NCBI RefSeq assembly: GCF_000614125.1
Contig: NZ_BAKJ01000017.1
Span: 1-64,000 of the forward strand
DNA: 64,000 bases
Direction of reading: 5' to 3'
From: Bacteroides rodentium JCM 16496
GTDB lineage: Bacteria > Bacteroidota > Bacteroidia > Bacteroidales > Bacteroidaceae
A program made the position numbers and the translations under genes. A model generated the notes under the pieces. It was not told where the DNA came from. It saw only the letters and a list, made by a program, of their open reading frames with translations, and made no database searches. Below are positions 9,010-18,317 of the stretch, one piece after another; within the stretch, counting starts at the first letter, position 1, and each line of letters starts with the position of its first letter.

Positions 9010-10215
9010 TTAAGAGCTTTGCCACATTCTCTTTTTCTCCCACCACATAGCGAGCAGTGTGATGCAGAGATTGAAAATAAACGGGAATTCCTTGGAACTA
9101 GTGTGAAACAAGGTCTGAAAGAAGTCTGTAATGAACGGGGACAATAGGATCGCCAGATAATTCATCACCATTACAAAGGCCAGTGCCAAAGTTGTTTTTT
9201 CCGGTATAGCCGTATCTACTGTCTCGTCATAAATCAGCGGTTGAATGACACCATATCCCAAACCAACCAACATACATCCCGGTATTATCAGCCATTCTTT
9301 AGGCGAAATCCATATCAAGAGCAAACCCGCTGCAATGGACAAAAGGCTGTAGAACTTCGTATTTCTCCCCATCCACTTCACGATATGCCCCAGGAAGAAG
9401 CCCGGAGCCATAATGGCAAGGAAGAATAAGGAAATCATCAATCCGGAATTTCCGCTGGAGAAGTGATGTGCCTCCATCAAAAAAGGCAAGTCAAAAGTAA
9501 CCGCCAGCACTACATACGTAGTGACGCCATAAAACAGCATCAACTGTAGCAGATGGCGGACATGGATGCCGTATTTACCGGGAACCGCACGCTTGGATTC
9601 CTCCGGAACAACGGTAACCGTATCTTCTGTTATCTGCGGCTGACCGGTATCCCCCTTCAAATACCCGACAAGCAGCAGAGAAACCAACGGAAGCAGATAT
9701 ACCACGAAAGGCAAGTGCCAGTTTACCTCTGCCAGATACCCAGTCACCGCCGTTGCCACAACCAGCGTCACATTGGTGATGGCAGAACTGTAACCAAACT
9801 GCTTCACCCGATATTCCCCCGTGAAATAGCGTGAAACCAGACCGGTGGACAACGGAATAATCACCCCCGAACCGATGCCAAGCAAAGCGCTGACCACCAT
9901 CAACTGCCACATTTTGTCCGAAAAAAGATAAAGTACCCCACTGGCGGCAAACATCCAAAGGCCCGCTTTCAGCAGACGTACAAAATCACGTTTCTCTGCC
10001 AGCTTGCCCGCCAACAGCACAAAAGGAATTATCAGCAGCGAAGGTAGGGAGGTAAGCATCTGTATATCCAGTTCCGTGGCATGTGGAAAAATGGTGGTAA
10101 GCTGTCCCAAAATAGGTGATACGGCCAATCCCGGCAAGGAAGTCAATGCAGAGACAGACCAAATGCCGACAAGCGTGATAAGGGGGATTGTGCCCCTTCC
10201 GGTATTAATTTTCAT
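9010..10215 (-). CDS. Major facilitator superfamily transporter
   Basis: A 401-residue integral inner-membrane protein with about twelve hydrophobic segments and a central cytoplasmic loop (residues about 188-215, GDTGQPQITEDT...). AGKLAEKRDFVR after the second segment fits the MFS loop 2-3 motif, and GIGSGVIIPLSTG fits the segment-five region of drug/proton antiporters. The substrate is unknown. It is divergent from gadB across a 202-bp intergenic region. Proximity to the acid-resistance cluster does not by itself imply a shared function. Confidence 0.8.
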   Translation of the reverse strand: MKINTGRGTIPLITLVGIWSVSALTSLPGLAVSPILGQLTTIFPHATELDIQMLTSLPSLLIIPFVLLAGKLAEKRDFVRLLKAGLWMFAASGVLYLFSDKMWQLMVVSALLGIGSGVIIPLSTGLVSRYFTGEYRVKQFGYSSAITNVTLVVATAVTGYLAEVNWHLPFVVYLLPLVSLLLVGYLKGDTGQPQITEDTVTVVPEESKRAVPGKYGIHVRHLLQLMLFYGVTTYVVLAVTFDLPFLMEAHHFSSGNSGLMISLFFLAIMAPGFFLGHIVKWMGRNTKFYSLLSIAAGLLLIWISPKEWLIIPGCMLVGLGYGVIQPLIYDETVDTAIPEKTTLALAFVMVMNYLAILLSPFITDFFQTLFHTSSKEFPFIFNLCITLLAMWWEKKRMWQSS

Positions 10216-10322
10216 ATAGTAGTATATTAATTAAATGAATAATGTGGGAACAACAAACCTACCTTCAGAATGTTCGTTTTTTAAGATTTTACTACGCTGC
10301 CCTTTAATAAACGCCAAATAAT

Positions 10323-10388
10323 GTAAAACCCCGGAACTTTCATCCGCAAACCTCGTTGTTGTGGGAAATTCGACGGGGAAAAGCCCCG
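10323..10388 (+). promoter_or_regulatory. gadB upstream motif and hairpin
   Basis: CCGGAACTTTCA (10331-10342), preceded by TAAAAC, also occurs upstream of gadC at a similar distance (about 85-90 bp before the start). It is followed here by a CGGGG/CCCCG hairpin at 10374-10388. The shared motif suggests a common regulator or promoter for the two acid-resistance genes. Confidence 0.5.
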
Positions 10389-10417
10389 CCGCCTAAACCT
10401 TTAAAAAACTTATTTAT

Positions 10418-11854
10418 ATGGAAGATTTGAATTTCAGAAAAGGAGATGCGAAAACTGAAGTATTCGGCTCAAACCGTATGTTACAACCCTCACCCGTAGA
10501 AAAGATTCCCGACGGACCTACTACCCCGGAAATCGCCTATCAGATGGTGAAAGACGAGACCTTCGCCCAAACGCAGCCTCGCTTGAATCTGGCTACATTC
10601 GTCACTACCTATATGGACGAATATGCCACCAAGCTGATGAACGAAGCCATCAACATCAACTACATTGACGAGACCGAATATCCGCGCATCGCCGTAATGA
10701 ACGGTAAATGTATCAACATCGTGGCCAACCTCTGGAACTCTCCTGAAAAAGAGACCTGGAAAACCGGCGCACTTGCCATCGGTTCCTCGGAGGCATGTAT
10801 GCTGGGTGGTGTGGCAGCCTGGTTGCGCTGGCGCAAGAAACGTCAGGCACAAGGCAAACCGTTCGACAAACCAAACTTCGTTATTTCAACCGGTTTCCAG
10901 GTGGTATGGGAAAAATTCGCCCAATTGTGGCAGATTGAAATGCGTGAAGTGCCCTTGACACTGGACAAGACCACGCTCGACCCCGAAGAAGCTTTGAAGA
11001 TGTGTGATGAGAACACCATCTGTATCGTGCCTATCCAAGGCGTTACATGGACAGGACTGAACGATGACGTCGAAGCCCTCGACAAAGCCCTCGATGCCTA
11101 CAATGCAAAGACCGGCTACGACATTCCTATCCACGTAGATGCCGCCAGCGGCGGTTTCATCCTCCCGTTCCTCTATCCCGAAAAGAAATGGGACTTCCGT
11201 TTGAAGTGGGTACTCTCCATCAGCGTCAGCGGACACAAATTCGGTCTGGTTTATCCGGGTCTGGGCTGGGTTTGCTGGAAAGGCAAGGAATATCTGCCCG
11301 AAGAAATGTCATTCAGCGTAAACTACCTCGGTGCCAACATTACCCAGGTAGGCCTGAACTTCTCCCGTCCTGCCGCACAGATTCTGGGTCAATATTACCA
11401 GTTCATCCGTTTGGGATTCCAGGGTTACAAAGAAGTACAGTACAACTCCCTGACCATCGCCAAGTACATCCATGACGAAATCGGCAAGATGGCTCCGTTC
11501 GTAAACTATTCCGACGAAGTTGTGAACCCGCTGTTCATCTGGTACTTGAAACCGGAATATGCAAAAGCTGCCAAATGGACTCTGTATGACCTGCAGGACA
11601 AGCTGTCACAACACGGTTGGATGGTACCCGCCTATACCCTGCCTTCAAAACTGGAAGACTACGTCGTAATGCGTGTCGTTGTCCGCCAAGGATTCAGCCG
11701 CGACATGGCAGACATGCTGCTGGGTGACATCAAGAATGCCATCACAGAGCTGGAGAAACTGGATTACCCGACTCCTACCCGTATGGCGCAGGAAAAGAAC
11801 CTGCCGGTGGAAACCAAAATATTCAACCACGGATGCCGTACACATAAAAAGTAA
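10418..11854 (+). CDS. gadB: Glutamate decarboxylase
   Basis: A 478-residue PLP-dependent group II decarboxylase. The PLP lysine is Lys274 in SVSGHKFGLVYPG, with DAASGGF (241-247) upstream contacting the cofactor. Length and motifs match bacterial GAD throughout. It converts glutamate to GABA and consumes a cytoplasmic proton. It is followed after 8 bp by glutaminase, then a K+ channel and the glutamate/GABA antiporter, giving a complete glutamine/glutamate-driven acid-resistance module. It shares an upstream motif with gadC. Confidence 0.96.
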   Translation: MEDLNFRKGDAKTEVFGSNRMLQPSPVEKIPDGPTTPEIAYQMVKDETFAQTQPRLNLATFVTTYMDEYATKLMNEAININYIDETEYPRIAVMNGKCINIVANLWNSPEKETWKTGALAIGSSEACMLGGVAAWLRWRKKRQAQGKPFDKPNFVISTGFQVVWEKFAQLWQIEMREVPLTLDKTTLDPEEALKMCDENTICIVPIQGVTWTGLNDDVEALDKALDAYNAKTGYDIPIHVDAASGGFILPFLYPEKKWDFRLKWVLSISVSGHKFGLVYPGLGWVCWKGKEYLPEEMSFSVNYLGANITQVGLNFSRPAAQILGQYYQFIRLGFQGYKEVQYNSLTIAKYIHDEIGKMAPFVNYSDEVVNPLFIWYLKPEYAKAAKWTLYDLQDKLSQHGWMVPAYTLPSKLEDYVVMRVVVRQGFSRDMADMLLGDIKNAITELEKLDYPTPTRMAQEKNLPVETKIFNHGCRTHKK

Positions 11855-11862
11855 CAACTAAT

Positions 11863-12826
11863 ATGGAAAAGAAAATATCAATTTCACAAATAAAGGAGGT
11901 TGCCCAAGAAGCCTACAACGAGGTGAAGGGCAGCACGGGAGGCAAGAATGCGGATTATATCCCTACCTTGCCAACATAGACTCCAGACTGTTCGGGCTCA
12001 GCATCTGCCTGATGAACGGGCAGACCATCAATATAGGTGATACAGACTATCATTTCGGTATAGAGTCCGTCTCGAAGGTACACACAGCCATCCTTATCCT
12101 GCGCCAATACGGTGCACAGAAAGTGCTGGACATGATAGGTGCCGATGCCACGGGACTACCGTTCAACTCCATCATCGCCATTTTGCTGGAAAACGACCAC
12201 CCTTCCACTCCATTGGTAAATGCCGGTGCCATTTCCGCTTGTTCCATGGTGCAGCCAGTGGGAAACTCCGACAAGAAATGGGATGCCATTGTACAGAATG
12301 TCACTGAGCTGTGCGGCTCTGCCCCGCAACTCATCGACGAACTGTACAAATCGGAAACGGCTACCAACTTCAACAACCGCTCCATTGCCTGGCTGCTGAA
12401 AAACTACAACCGCATCTACGATGATCCGGATATGGCCCTCGACCTCTATACCCGCCAGTGTTCTCTCGGCATCACAGCCCGGCAACTGGGCATTGCCGCA
12501 GGAACCATCGCCAACAACGGCGTGAACCCCGTCACCAAACAAACGGTGTTCGAAGCAGCCTGGCACCGAAAATCACGTCGATGATTTCGACCGTAGGCTT
12601 CTACGAGCATTCCGGCGACTGGATGTACACCGCCGGCATACCGGCCAAAAGCGGTGTAGGCGGCGGCGTAATGGCCGTATTGCCCGGTGTCATGGGAGTA
12701 TCGGCCTTCGCTCCTCCCCTGGACGAAGCGGGAAACTCCGTAAAGGCCCAATCGGCAATCAAGTTCATCATGAACAAGCTCGGCCTGGGTGTGTTCAATG
12801 GTGATAACGTAACGATTACAGAATAA
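11863..12826 (+). CDS. glsA: Glutaminase A (two apparent frameshifts)
   Basis: About 321 residues when repaired. It begins MEKKISISQIKEVAQEAYNE and contains the serine-dependent glutaminase core (GIESVSKVHTAIL, with VSK of the S-x-x-K motif, and LVNAGAISACSMV). It hydrolyses glutamine to glutamate and ammonia, supplying substrate for gadB and base for acid neutralisation. The frame is lost near 11961 (CCCC read as CCC; YIPYLANIDS becomes a stop) and again near 12558 (FEASLAPKITS). Both are one-base losses and the repaired length is a whole number of codons, so the gene is probably intact in the organism. Confidence 0.88.
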
Positions 12827-12839
12827 GCTTCTCTTTTTA

Positions 12840-12917
12840 GTTATGAGTTATAGGTTATGAGTTATTTGTTGGTAGGCACCGTAATCAGCAAATGACTTAT
12901 AACTCATAACTTATGAC
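12840..12917. repeat. Low-complexity hairpin (GTTATGAGTTATAA family) inside the gad cluster
   Basis: A 29-bp arm at 12840-12868 is the near-complement of 12889-12917 (six mismatches, all transitions that allow G-U pairs). It fills almost the whole glsA-channel spacer. Related short copies occur at 29066-29090 and 15370. Confidence 0.65.
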
Positions 12918-12923
12918 TTTATA

Positions 12924-13678
12924 ATGGACTTCATCATGAAAATGGCTCTATCAGAATTTGTATTGCGGGAAAAAGGTATCTATGGCATACTGCATGTCAT
13001 TATATTGATACTGTCGCTATTTTTAGTTATCAGCATCTCTGTCGACACGTTCAAGGGGATTCCCTTCTATGAACAGTCGGTCTACATGAAAGTACAGTTG
13101 TGGATATGCGCTCTGTTCCTGGCGGATTTTGTATTGGAATGGTTCCTGGCAGAGAAGAAGGGTCACTACGTGGCCACACATTTCATTTTCCTGCTGGTGG
13201 CTATACCCTACCAAAACATCATTGCTATATGGGATGGACTTTCTCACCCGAGATAACCTATATGCTGCGTTTCATCCCATTGGTGCGGGGCGGTTACGCC
13301 ATGGCTATCGTAGTGGGTTGGCTGACGTACAACCGAGCATCGGGACTGTTTGTTTCCTACCTTACCATGCTGCTGGCCACTGTCTATTTTTCCAGCTTGG
13401 CCTTTTATGTCATGGAGCATGGTCCCAATCCTTTGGTCAAAGGATATGGAGACGCCTTGTGGTGGGCATTTATGGATGTGACGACGGTGGGTTCCAATAT
13501 CATAGCAGTCACCCCCACCGGACGGGTACTGTCCGTACTGCTGGCTGCGCTGGGCATGATGATGTTCCCTATCTTTACAGTGTATGTAACGAGCCTGGTC
13601 GAACGGCGCAATAAGGAAAAAGAAGAGTTCTACAAGAAAGTTGCACAGAAGCCCGCGCCCAAAGCCGACGCTTCCTGA
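12924..13678 (+). CDS. Six-segment potassium-channel-like ion channel (one apparent frameshift)
   Basis: About 251 residues when repaired near 13235 (IWDWTFSPEITYMLRF). The sequence has hydrophobic segments characteristic of voltage-gated-like channels, a pore helix WWAFMDVTTVGSN, a final segment and a charged tail (ERRNKEKEEFYKK). It stands within the gad cluster, as in other Bacteroides, where it presumably balances charge during acid stress. The selectivity filter reads TVGSN and not the TVGYG of potassium channels, so ion selectivity is uncertain. Confidence 0.8.
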
Positions 13679-13682
13679 ATAG

Positions 13683-13728
13683 TTAAAACCGGAACTTTCA
13701 CTTATCCGTTGGGAACAACTCTTCCCAA
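13683..13728 (+). promoter_or_regulatory. gadC upstream motif and dyad
   Basis: CCGGAACTTTCA (13689-13700), preceded by TTAAAA, matches the element upstream of gadB. A perfect dyad follows: TTGGGAA (13709-13715) and TTCCCAA (13722-13728). The placement, about 80-95 bp before the antiporter start, mirrors gadB. Confidence 0.5.
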
Positions 13729-13781
13729 GTGTTGTTATAGACGCTGATTTTGAATATATTTTTCATCTAAAACCTTAACTT

Positions 13782-15367
13782 ATGGCAAATATTAAACAAA
13801 CAGTGAAGCTGGGGGTATTTACCCTGGCAATCATGAATGTGACGGCAGTAGTATCCCTACGTGGACTTCCTGCCGAGGCCGTGTACGGAATGAGTTCGGC
13901 CTTCTACTACTTATTTGCAGCCATTGTTTTTCTGATTCCGACGTCACTTGTCGCCGCGGAACTGGCTGCCATGTTTCAAGACAAGCAAGGCGGTGTGTTC
14001 CGCTGGGTGGGCGAAGCCTACGGAAAAAGACTGGGCTTCCTTGCCATCTGGGTACAATGGATTGAAAGTACAATCTGGTATCCTACCGTATTGACATTCG
14101 GTGCCGTATCCATTGCTTTCATCGGCATGAACGACGTACACGACATGGCACTGGCCAACAACAAGTATTACTCGCTCGTCGTTGTCCTCATCATCTACTG
14201 GCTGGCCACGTTCATCTCCATGAAGGGCATGAGCTGGTAGGTAAAGTGGCAAAGGTCGGCGGCCTGGTCGGGACCATTATTCCTGCCGCACTGCTGATTA
14301 TCCTGGGTATCATCTACCTTGCCACCGGCGGACACTCCAACCTGGACTTCCACAGCAGCTTCTTCCCCGACTTGACGAACTTCGACAACGTGGTGCTTGC
14401 TGCCAGTATCTTCCTCTTCTATGCCGGTATGGAAATGGGCGGTATCCACGTAAAAGACGTGAACAATCCCTCCAAGAATTATCCGAAGGCAGTGTTTATC
14501 GGTGCAGCCATTACGGTTATCATCTTCGTACTCGGCACTTTCTCACTGGGCATCATCATCCCGGCCAAAGACATCAGTCTGACACAGAGTCTGCTTGTAG
14601 GCTTCGATAACTATTTCCATTACATCCGTGCCTCCTGGCTGTCACCCATCATTGCCATTGCTCTGGCATTCGGTGTGCTGGCAGGTGTATTGACATGGGT
14701 TGCCGGTCCGTCCAAAGGTATCTTTGCCGTAGGAAAAGCAGGCTACATGCCTCCGTTCTTCCAAAAGACAAACAAGCTGGGCGTACAGAAGAATATCCTT
14801 TATGTACAAGGCGGTGCAGTAACCGTACTGAGCCTTCTGTTCGTAGTCATGCCTTCCGTACAGAGTTTCTACCAAATTCTGTCACAGCTGACTGTAGTCC
14901 TCTATCTTATCATGTATATGCTGATGTTCTCCGGAGCCATCGTGCTGCGTTATAAGATGAAGAAGCTGAACCGTCCGTTCCGTATCGGCAAGAATGGCAA
15001 CGGATTGATGTGGCTCATCGGTGGGCTTGGCTTCTGCGGTTCATTGCTGGCATTCGTGCTGAGCTTTATCCCGCCCAGCCAGATTTCAACAGGCAGCAAC
15101 ACTGTATGGTTCTCCGTGCTCATCATCGGTGCGCTGATTGTAGTCATTGCCCCGTTCATTATTTATGCCTCCAAGAAACCGTCCTGGGTTGACCCGAACA
15201 GTAGCTTCGAACCATTCCACTGGGAAGAGCAACCCGCTGTGCAGACAGCCGGTAAAAGTGCAACAAATATGGCTACCGGTAGCGCCACTACCAGCAGCAA
15301 TGGCACAAGCAATTCCGCCACAAGTGGAAATATGGCAAAAGACACAACCAATATCCCCAAAGGATAA
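13782..15367 (+). CDS. gadC: Glutamate/GABA antiporter (one apparent frameshift)
   Basis: About 528 residues when repaired near 14236 (GGG read as GG; FISMKGMSWVGKVAKVGG). It is an APC-superfamily exchanger with about twelve membrane segments. The N-terminus (TLAIMNVTAVVSLRGLPAEA) is typical of GadC. It imports glutamate and exports GABA across the inner membrane, completing the cycle started by GadB. The C-terminus is unusual: from about residue 485 it is a Thr/Ser/Gly/Asn-rich tail (KSATNMATGSATTSSNGTSN) in place of the ordinary C-plug. It ends just before a strong bidirectional terminator. Confidence 0.9.
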
Positions 15368-15386
15368 AAGGTTATAAGTTGGAACT

Positions 15387-15429
15387 AAAAAAGGAATATC
15401 CCCGAAATCACCGGGAATATTCCTTTTTT
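15387..15429. terminator. Bidirectional terminator after gadC
   Basis: AAAAAAGGAATAT pairs with ATATTCCTTTTTT around CCCCGAAATCACCGGG. A/T runs lie on both sides, so it serves gadC (+) and the convergent DUF2442 gene (-). Confidence 0.88.
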
Positions 15430-15450
15430 AGTATAGCACCATTACATTCT

Positions 15451-15735
15451 TTAAATGCAATCCAACGGATTACGTTTCATAATAAGAGGATAACGCTCCG
15501 GATGTTTCAGACTCTCAATCTCCAAATCAACACCTAACGCTTCCCACTCTATAGCCGAATGCCCACACATACGCACATTTAAAACATCCGAAATTCGAGC
15601 ATCTCGTAACCAAGGTACGCGATTATAGGAAATAAAGAAATCGTTACCTTTCACTGACAGCATAATCCCTTGAGCATTAATCATCAACACGCTTACCGAT
15701 GTGTTCTGTGAATTGGCGTTTAAATTCGTTTCCAT
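15451..15735 (-). CDS. DUF2442-domain protein
   Basis: A 94-residue protein with the DUF2442 layout: LSVKGNDFFISYNRVPWLRDA followed by WEALGVDLEIESLKHPERYP, where the segment 'W..LG.D..I..L' is typical. Its start lies inside the 3' end of the DUF4160 gene (59-bp overlap), so the two are translationally linked. DUF2442 proteins often pair with DUF4160 in an arrangement resembling a toxin-antitoxin operon, but no activity has been shown from this sequence. Confidence 0.75.
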   Translation of the reverse strand: METNLNANSQNTSVSVLMINAQGIMLSVKGNDFFISYNRVPWLRDARISDVLNVRMCGHSAIEWEALGVDLEIESLKHPERYPLIMKRNPLDCI

Positions 15736-15928
15736 ATTGCTCCAATATTTGAGTTATTCTTTTCAAATCCTTATTTTTAAAACCATAGTTTTCAGCCAGC
15801 TCTATAGACGGCTCTAACCAAAACTTCGCTTCACATTCAGCCTTAATTACATGAATATGCTGTCGTTCTTCTTCATTAGAGAAAATTTTGAAACAATAAC
15901 CGTCTTCGCGTCTAAATACCGGACTCAT
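15677..15928 (-). CDS. DUF4160-domain protein
   Basis: An 83-residue protein, MSPVFRREDGYCFKIFSNEE then HIHVIKAECEAKFWLEP. The 'G..F.I.S.E..R.HIHV....A.A..WL.P' pattern is diagnostic of DUF4160. It is the first gene of a two-gene unit with the DUF2442 gene. The family is small and probably cytoplasmic. A role in a toxin-antitoxin-like module is suggested only by gene arrangement. Confidence 0.75.
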   Translation of the reverse strand: MSPVFRREDGYCFKIFSNEEERQHIHVIKAECEAKFWLEPSIELAENYGFKNKDLKRITQILEQYGNEFKRQFTEHIGKRVDD

Positions 15929-16001
15929 AATATCAATGATTTTCTATATCGAGTCAAAGATACGAAAAAACTTATGCATAATTATCTTGTCACCATTTTT
16001 T

Positions 16002-16948
16002 TTAAAACGTTTCCTGCATTCTCTCCCACGCCCTTCTGCTCTCCTCCACCAGCTCTTGCATGACCGACGCCACAGACTGCACTCCCTTTCCATGCAGCAA
16101 GGCAGATACCTGCCCTATTTCCAGTTCCCCTTCTTCCAAGTCACCTTCAAAAATACCACGTTTGGCACGGCCACGCCCTAAAAGGATACGAAGTTCTTCC
16201 TCTGAAGCGCCCACAGCCTCAGCAGCCTCTACGGCGCTGCGAAAGTTATTGCGCACCAGACGCACCGGAGCCAATTTCTTCAAAAGCAGACGGGTATCCC
16301 CTTCTTCCAAATGCAGGCAGTAATCCTTAAATACCTCGCTTGCAGAACTTTCTGCCGTCAAGGCAAAGCGTGTACCAATCTGCACACCTTCCGCACCCAG
16401 CACCCGGGCAGCCAGCATGGCCTCACCCGTTGCAATGCCACCGGCGGCAATCAGCGGAAGTGTAGTAACTGCACGTACAGCAGGTATCAGGCACAGAGTG
16501 GTAGTCTCCTCCCTCCCATTGTGCCCACCGGCTTCGAACCTTCGGCAACTATTGCATCGACACCCGCCTCTTCTGCCTTCACGGCAAAACGCGAGGACGA
16601 AACAACATGCACCACCGTGATGCCACGCTCGTGCAACCAACCGGTCCATTTCTTCGGGCTGCCGGCAGATGTAAATACAATCTTCACTCCCTCGTCGGCC
16701 ACAATCTGCATTATCTCTTCTATCTGGGGATACATCAAGGGAATGTTCACACCAAAAGCATGATGCGTAGCCTCACGGCATTTCCTGATATGCTCCCGCA
16801 ACGTTTCGGGATGCATCGAACCTGCGCCGAGCAGGCCCAACCCTCCCGCATTGCTTACAGCAGCAGCAAGTCTCCAGCCGCTACACCACACCATACCACC
16901 TTGAATTATCGGATATCTTATTCCGAATAGAGAAGTCACTCTGTTCAT
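16002..16948 (-). CDS. fabK: Enoyl-ACP reductase II / nitronate monooxygenase family flavoprotein (one apparent frameshift)
   Basis: About 315 residues when repaired near 16537 (TTT read as TT on the coding strand), which restores the family motif EGFEAGGHNGREE. The N-terminus YPIIQGGMVWCSGWRLAAAVSNAGGLG and the C-terminal GAEGVQIGTRFALTAES are FMN-barrel signatures. The choice between FabK (NADH-dependent enoyl-ACP reduction in fatty acid synthesis) and nitronate monooxygenase rests on overall FabK-like sequence and on the known use of FabK in Bacteroidales. I start at MNRVTSLFGIRYP (16948); a further 12 upstream residues are open but unlike the family. Confidence 0.75.
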
Positions 16949-17028
16949 TATTACTTTTTTTAAAAGATTTACTAATGAAAACAAGAGGAGAAGAAAGAAA
17001 GTTCAAAATTTGAAAAGAAAGTGACAAA

Positions 17029-17691
17029 CTACCGTTTTTCCAAAACTGTTATCGAGTCTCCATACGCCTTCAATACTTCCAGCGTACGGGCACGGCGCTT
17101 GCGACCTTTGATATTCCAAAACTCACGGGTAAAAGGCATCATCAGGTCTAAACCGGAAATTCCGCCTCCACCGGCACCTTGCCAACCACCCACAGCCATA
17201 TTATTGGCCCGCTCCGTCACCCGGTAACGCAGACCGGTTGCTTCAATCTGCTCCACCGTCTCACGCAGACCGGCATCAAACGGATGTTTAGCCCAGTTCG
17301 TGGGAAGCTTCAGAATCTTAAGCGCATAGAATTCGTCTCCCCGCCAAGTATCCTTGTCTACCTTGATTTTTTTCTGATAAATGGGGTCCCAATTATATTT
17401 GGTATTGGCCGTATAGGGACGCAGGGTAAGCACCACTTTTTTCTCGGGCGCTTTCGGCATGACGGGCAATGAACTATCAAAATCCATCCACGACTTGTCC
17501 ATCGCCGCTTTTGGAGTGCCCAGTGAATTGTTCATTTCCAATTCCTGCAATACCTCCGGATTCAGCCTTACCTCCCCCTCGCCCTTCAGCAACCGGTTCA
17601 GCCTCAACGAGTCCTGAGGAGTCCAGTTTTGGGCATAGCAAGGGAAGGCTACTGCACAGAGCAACCCCCAAACAAGTATAGATATCTTCAC
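17029..17691 (-). CDS. Exported protein of unknown function (DUF4858-like)
   Basis: A 220-residue protein with a signal peptide (about 1-20, ending CYAQ). It has a Leu-rich region (DSLRLNRLLKGEGEVRLNPE), conserved Trp/Tyr positions and a Gly-rich stretch (GGWQGAGGGGISGLDLMMPF), ending RARTLEVLKAYGDSITVLEK. I assign DUF4858 only tentatively. It is the last gene of a likely four-gene unit with an ECF sigma factor, an anti-sigma/barrel hybrid and a lipoprotein, so it may be part of an envelope-stress response. Confidence 0.6.
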   Translation of the reverse strand: MKISILVWGLLCAVAFPCYAQNWTPQDSLRLNRLLKGEGEVRLNPEVLQELEMNNSLGTPKAAMDKSWMDFDSSLPVMPKAPEKKVVLTLRPYTANTKYNWDPIYQKKIKVDKDTWRGDEFYALKILKLPTNWAKHPFDAGLRETVEQIEATGLRYRVTERANNMAVGGWQGAGGGGISGLDLMMPFTREFWNIKGRKRRARTLEVLKAYGDSITVLEKR

Positions 17692-17740
17692 CTGACAGTT
17701 TTGATTACTTAATCCCTAATCCTTAATCCCTAAAAACATT

Positions 17741-18298
17741 TCACCACCACATATATCCGCTGCCACAAAGCGGTTCGTCATAGCAGGGGTCAATCGTCCA
17801 CATGGTCCGTGGATACTTACGGGTTTCCCACCAGCGTCGGTAGCGCGAGGCGGCATCCAGCACCTCTTCGTCCGAAAGGAAATAGATACCTTCATAATTC
17901 TCCGCATCCGTATGCACCATCTTGCATCCCATCGAAGCATTGTTCCCGAGGCGGATAGTCTCTACCGTCCACAAGATGCATTCGCCCAAACGCAGCTTGC
18001 CACCTGCCGAATAGGATACCGGAGCCAGGGGGAAAGAGGGAATGACCGTCAAGTCCTCGGCATACTTCAGCAATTCCTCTATATCTTCGGAAGTGAACTT
18101 GGGCATGTTACTCAATCCATCCGGACTTTGGGTAGAATATTTGCCAGCCTTCAACTGCTTGACAAACAAGTCTACATCCGGATGGTTGTAGTCCAACGTT
18201 TCTTTGCTGCAAGAGCCCAAAGAGAGAACAGAAAGAGTAAAGAATACGAGCAGCATAGTCTGCCCGAATATATGTAATTTATTGTATAGAGTCTTCAT
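17741..18298 (-). CDS. Lipoprotein of unknown function (DUF4943-like)
   Basis: A 185-residue protein with a hydrophobic N-terminus and a lipobox SLGSC (Cys30), then SKETLDYNHPDVDLFVKQLK, characteristic of DUF4943 lipoproteins in Bacteroides. A tryptophan-rich C-terminus (RRWWETRKYP, GYMWW) is notable. It follows the anti-sigma/barrel gene by 19 bp and precedes the DUF4858-like gene by 49 bp in the same direction. Its role is unknown. Co-transcription with an ECF sigma factor suggests that it senses or responds to envelope conditions. Confidence 0.65.
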   Translation of the reverse strand: MKTLYNKLHIFGQTMLLVFFTLSVLSLGSCSKETLDYNHPDVDLFVKQLKAGKYSTQSPDGLSNMPKFTSEDIEELLKYAEDLTVIPSFPLAPVSYSAGGKLRLGECILWTVETIRLGNNASMGCKMVHTDAENYEGIYFLSDEEVLDAASRYRRWWETRKYPRTMWTIDPCYDEPLCGSGYMWW

Positions 18299-18317
18299 AT
18301 TTGTATGGTATTTAAGA

